From an uncultured Clostridia bacterium (lineage in GTDB: Bacteria; Bacillota; Clostridia; Oscillospirales; Oscillospiraceae), in the NCBI GenBank assembly GCA_937893605.1, contig CALBGG010000003.1, forward strand, positions 1 to 17,285: a stretch of DNA of 17,285 nt, in the 5' to 3' direction. The position numbers were made by a program, and so were the translations under genes. The notes under the pieces are model-generated. The model was not told the DNA's origin. It saw only the letters and a list, made by a program, of their open reading frames with translations, and did no database searches. Shown one piece after another: positions 14,970-17,285 of this stretch; position 1 is the stretch's first letter; every line of letters starts with the position of its first letter.

Positions 14970-16253
14970 ATGGCTACCTCTTTTGTTGATAAAGCAAGAA
15001 TAACAATAAAGGCCGGAAACGGCGGCAACGGTGCCGTCGCGTTCCACCGCGAGAAATACGTCGCTGCGGGCGGCCCCGATGGCGGCGACGGAGGCAAGGG
15101 CGGCGATATCGTTTTCGTTGTCGACGATAACATGTCCACGCTGATGGACTTCAGATACAAGCGCAAGTACGTCGCCGGAACAGGCGCGGACGGTCAGGGT
15201 AAGCGCTGTTCGGGCAAGGATGGCGAGAGCCTTTATATCCGCGTTCCGCGCGGCACTCTCGTGCGCGATACGGAGACCGGCGGAATAATGCATGACATGT
15301 CCGACGGCAAGCCCTTCATCGCCGCACGCGGCGGCAAGGGCGGCTGGGGCAACAAGCATTTTGCAACGCCCACAAGGCAGGTTCCCCGTTTTGCAAAGCC
15401 CGGTCTTCCGGGCGAGGCGCACGATATCACGCTCGAGCTCAAACTTTTGGCCGACGTGGGCCTTGTCGGCTTCCCCAACGTTGGCAAGTCCACCCTGCTG
15501 TCGGTCGTAAGCAAGGCGCACCCTAAGATAGCAAACTATCATTTCACGACGTTGTTCCCCAACCTCGGCGTAGTATATGTTGACGAAGGGCGCTCCTTCG
15601 TTATGGCAGATATCCCCGGCATAATTGAGGGTGCGTCCAAGGGTGCGGGTCTCGGCCACGATTTCCTGCGGCACATAGAGCGCTGCCGCCTGCTCATTCA
15701 TCTTGTCGACGTCTCCGGCTCTGAGGGGCGCGACCCTGTCGAGGATTTTGACGCGATAAATGCCGAGCTCAGGGAGTATTCCGCCGAGCTTGCCGGGCGC
15801 AGGCAGATAGTCGCCGCGAACAAATGCGACCTGTGCGGCGGCAGCAGGGATAATATCGAGCGGCTTAAGGCTCACGTCGAGGCTCTCGGATACAAATTTA
15901 TCGAGATGAGTGCCGCGACGCATCACGGAACACGCGAGCTTGTGAAGATGGCCGCCGAACAGCTGCGTGAGCTGCCGCCTGTCATTCACTTTGAGGCCGA
16001 TTACGTTCCGCCCGAGCCCGTCATCGGCACGGCTGAGGATCTCACCATCGAAAAATGTGACGATGTCTGGGTCGTCGAGGGCGGCTGGCTGCAAAGGCTC
16101 ATGTCCTCCGTCAACTTCTCGGATAACGAAAGCATGATGTACTTCGACCGCGTCCTACGTGATAACGGCGTTTACAAACGCATGGAGGAAATGGGCGTTC
16201 GCGACGGTGACACCGTCAGCATCTATAATCTCGAGTTTGAGTATCGAGATTAA
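14970..16253 (+). CDS. obg: GTPase Obg (CgtA), ribosome assembly
   Basis: Obg is an essential GTPase in late 50S assembly and stress or sporulation control. The 427 residues carry the three classic parts. The glycine-rich OBG domain (about 2-158) has AGNGGNGAVAFHREKYVAAGGPDGGDGGKGG. The G domain (about 160-335) has G1 GFPNVGKST (167-175), G3 DIPG (214-217), G4 NKCD (284-287) and G5 SAA (314-316). The C-terminal OCT domain (about 358-427) contains DDVWVVEGGWLQRLMSSVNFSDNESMMYFDRVLRDNGV and is typical of Gram-positive Obg. GAGGTG lies before the ATG. It closes the rplU-rpmA-obg cluster, a conserved order in bacteria. Confidence 0.97.
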   Translation: MATSFVDKARITIKAGNGGNGAVAFHREKYVAAGGPDGGDGGKGGDIVFVVDDNMSTLMDFRYKRKYVAGTGADGQGKRCSGKDGESLYIRVPRGTLVRDTETGGIMHDMSDGKPFIAARGGKGGWGNKHFATPTRQVPRFAKPGLPGEAHDITLELKLLADVGLVGFPNVGKSTLLSVVSKAHPKIANYHFTTLFPNLGVVYVDEGRSFVMADIPGIIEGASKGAGLGHDFLRHIERCRLLIHLVDVSGSEGRDPVEDFDAINAELREYSAELAGRRQIVAANKCDLCGGSRDNIERLKAHVEALGYKFIEMSAATHHGTRELVKMAAEQLRELPPVIHFEADYVPPEPVIGTAEDLTIEKCDDVWVVEGGWLQRLMSSVNFSDNESMMYFDRVLRDNGVYKRMEEMGVRDGDTVSIYNLEFEYRD

Positions 16254-16276
16254 GTCCCACATTAAATAATGTAGAA

Positions 16277-16309
16277 AAAACGATGCCCGAAAAAAACAGG
16301 CATCGTTTT
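16277..16309. terminator. Bidirectional terminator between obg and the SASP gene
   Basis: Inverted repeat with 11-bp arms AAAACGATGCC/GGCATCGTTTT (16277-16287 and 16299-16309) and an 11-base A-rich loop. Because the arms end in A and T runs, with T6 on the minus strand, it can end both obg and the converging spore protein gene. Confidence 0.85.
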
Positions 16310-16327
16310 CTTTCGCTCTTAACAAGA

Positions 16328-16528
16328 TTACTTCAGGCCGTTCTCATATGCCTGGATCATCTTCTTGACCATCTGGCCGCCGACGGAGCCGGCCTGGCGA
16401 GCGGTGATATCGCCGTTATAACCGTTCTTCAGGTTTACACCAACCTCGTTGGCAGCTTCCATCTTAAACTTCTCCATTGCCTCACGCGCAGCGGGAACAA
16501 CGAGATGATTGCTGGAATTGTTAGACAT
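16328..16528 (-). CDS. Alpha/beta-type small acid-soluble spore protein
   Basis: A 66-residue DNA-binding spore protein that coats and protects DNA in the dormant spore. Both family signatures are visible: KMEAANEVGVNLKNGYNGDITAR (22-44), where the germination protease GPR would cut after Glu24, and ARQAGSVGGQMVKKMIQAYE (43-62), the conserved helix. Val-Pro-Ala-Ala-Arg-Glu-Ala-Met near the N-terminus is typical. I place the start at ATG 16528, giving MSNNSSNHLVV, because AAAGGAGATG precedes it. The frame extends to 16585, but that 19-residue stretch lacks similarity and overlaps the predicted promoter. Its presence shows the organism can sporulate or descends from spore formers. A paralogue number cannot be given. 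Confidence 0.93.
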   Translation of the reverse strand: MSNNSSNHLVVPAAREAMEKFKMEAANEVGVNLKNGYNGDITARQAGSVGGQMVKKMIQAYENGLK

Positions 16529-16579
16529 TGTTTTCACATCTCCTTTTCTGTATTGGGTACGGTTTCTTGACCCGATACT

Positions 16580-16608
16580 TATCATTGCCTCAATGCGACT
16601 TTATATTC
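16580..16608 (-). promoter_or_regulatory. Sigma-G/F-like promoter of the SASP gene
   Basis: On the minus strand GAATA (16608-16604) fits the sigma-G -35 consensus GHATR. After 17 bases AATGATA (16586-16580) resembles the -10 CATNNTA (one fixed base differs). The leader would be about 45 bases. Forespore expression is expected for this gene family. Confidence 0.45.
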
Positions 16609-16722
16609 TCGCCGGAAGCATGAAATTATTGCTAATGAATCCATACACACAAGATGTAGTGTCTTAATTTTCTCCGGCCACAATTATGCAAAAATTTTAT
16701 ATATTTATGTGGTTATGTCTAC

Positions 16723-16751
16723 TTGACAATTATTTTAAATGCTTGTACAAT
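16723..16751 (+). promoter_or_regulatory. Predicted promoter of the YhgE/Pip-like gene
   Basis: Perfect TTGACA (16723-16728), a 17-base spacer and TACAAT (16746-16751), one of the best matches in the window. It leaves a leader of about 100 bases before the ATG at 16859. In that leader a weak inverted repeat CAGAC/GTCTG (about 16804-16808 and 16836-16840) is the only structure I see. Between this and the SASP promoter (16609-16722) nothing else is apparent. Confidence 0.7.
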
Positions 16752-16858
16752 ACCCTTGTATCTAAATCGTTACCGTTTTGTAATCGACATATTGATGCCG
16801 ATTCAGACACATAATTTATATTATACTACTCTTAAGTCTGTCAGGAGTATTGTCCGAT

Positions 16859-17285
16859 ATGCGTAATGTTTTCAGGATTTTTAAATACGATCTGAGGAAC
16901 CTGTACAGGAACTTCTTCGCCTTCCTTATCATACTGGCGATACTTGTACTTCCCGCACTTTATGCATGGTTCAACATCTATGCATTTTGGGATCCGTACG
17001 GTAAGACCAAGGATGTTTCCATAGCTGTCGTTTCCAACGACAAGGACTATGTGGACCCCGAGGGCAACATAGTCAATATGGGCGAGGCGCTTATCGATGA
17101 GATAAAGGACGATGAAAACTTCGGCTTTGTTTTTCTCGACGATGCCGACAAGGCAATTGAAGATCTCTACGCGGGAAAATACTACGCTGCAATTATCATC
17201 GAGCCCGACTTTACATATAATATGTACAATTTCCTTAGCACGGACATGTACAGTCCGACGATCAAGTTCTATCAGAACGAAAAGA
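16859..17285 (+). CDS. YhgE/Pip domain membrane protein, N-terminal part (runs off window)
   Basis: The first 142 codons are present. The protein starts MRNVFRIFKYDLRNLYRNFF, then a membrane segment FAFLIILAILVLPALYAWFNIYAFWDPYG (about 20-48). Next comes an extracytoplasmic part with KDVSIAVVSNDKDYVDPEGNIVNMGEALIDEIKDDENFGFVFLDD. The LPALYAWFNI..WDPYG motif followed by AVVSND identifies the YhgE/Pip (phage infection protein) family, related to ABC-2-type membrane exporters and to Esx/type VII-linked membrane proteins. Full-length members usually have about 700 or more residues with several C-terminal helices, which lie outside this window. AGGAG stands 11 bases before the ATG. Its molecular job is not settled for the family. 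Confidence 0.88.
   Translation, partial: MRNVFRIFKYDLRNLYRNFFAFLIILAILVLPALYAWFNIYAFWDPYGKTKDVSIAVVSNDKDYVDPEGNIVNMGEALIDEIKDDENFGFVFLDDADKAIEDLYAGKYYAAIIIEPDFTYNMYNFLSTDMYSPTIKFYQNEK

Noticed and set aside
14865..16094. Long minus-strand open frame (409 codons) opposite obg
   Set aside because: Obg is unmistakable on the plus strand, and the minus frame lacks any known motif and spans the rpmA-obg hairpins.
1..17285. Mobile elements, CRISPR array, tRNA or rRNA genes
   Set aside because: I looked for transposase or integrase motifs, regularly spaced repeats and cloverleaf-type arms and saw none; gene content is ordinary chromosomal.

Overview
The window (about 17.3 kb, roughly 50% GC by eye) looks like a chromosomal segment of a spore-forming clostridial Firmicute, probably a gut Oscillospiraceae/Ruminococcaceae relative. 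The signs are an alpha/beta-type small acid-soluble spore protein gene, GGAGG-type ribosome binding sites, TTGACA/TATAAT-type promoters with 17-bp spacers, the rplU-rpmA-obg cluster with what looks like a Firmicutes-type L21 leader RNA, and a FeoB-associated Cys-rich protein. The placement is inferred from gene content and protein style, not from a database match. I see no rRNA, tRNA, CRISPR array, insertion sequence, phage gene or attachment site.

Layout. Positions 1-2422 (minus strand) hold a ferrous iron uptake operon, feoA-feoB-small Cys-rich protein. Its promoter is overlapped by two tandem palindromes of DtxR/IdeR type. Positions 2477-7685 (minus) hold a complete high-affinity branched-chain amino acid (HAAT) ABC importer in the order livJ, livH, livM, livG, livF. 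It has a clear promoter before livJ, a GC-rich hairpin after livJ that could reduce read-through into the membrane and ATPase genes, and a strong terminator after livF. Positions 7834-9792 (plus) hold a single MurF-like Mur ligase fused to a C-terminal BspA-type leucine-rich repeat domain with an exact 23-residue period. This is the most unusual gene in the window. Positions 9855-11066 (minus) hold tmcAL, which makes N4-acetylcytidine on tRNA-Met from acetate. It is divergent from ackA (acetate kinase, plus, 11175-12371). Positions 12430-13947 (minus) hold a cardiolipin synthase. Positions 14134-16253 (plus) hold promoter, L21 leader, rplU, rpmA and obg. The rest is an alpha/beta SASP gene (minus, 16328-16528) with a sigma-G-like promoter, and the 5' end of a YhgE/Pip-family membrane protein gene (plus, from 16859) that runs off the window.

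Functional reading. Most of the window is ordinary core and transport biology: iron and amino acid import, acetate metabolism linked to tRNA acetylation, lipid synthesis, ribosome assembly and spore DNA protection. Two points stand out. The MurF-LRR fusion joins a cytoplasmic peptidoglycan-precursor ligase to a domain usually found on cell-surface proteins. The ribosomal operon lacks the prp (ysxB) protease gene that normally sits between rplU and rpmA in Firmicutes, and its L27 also lacks the N-terminal extension that Prp removes. I found no clear case of a wholly new multi-gene system.
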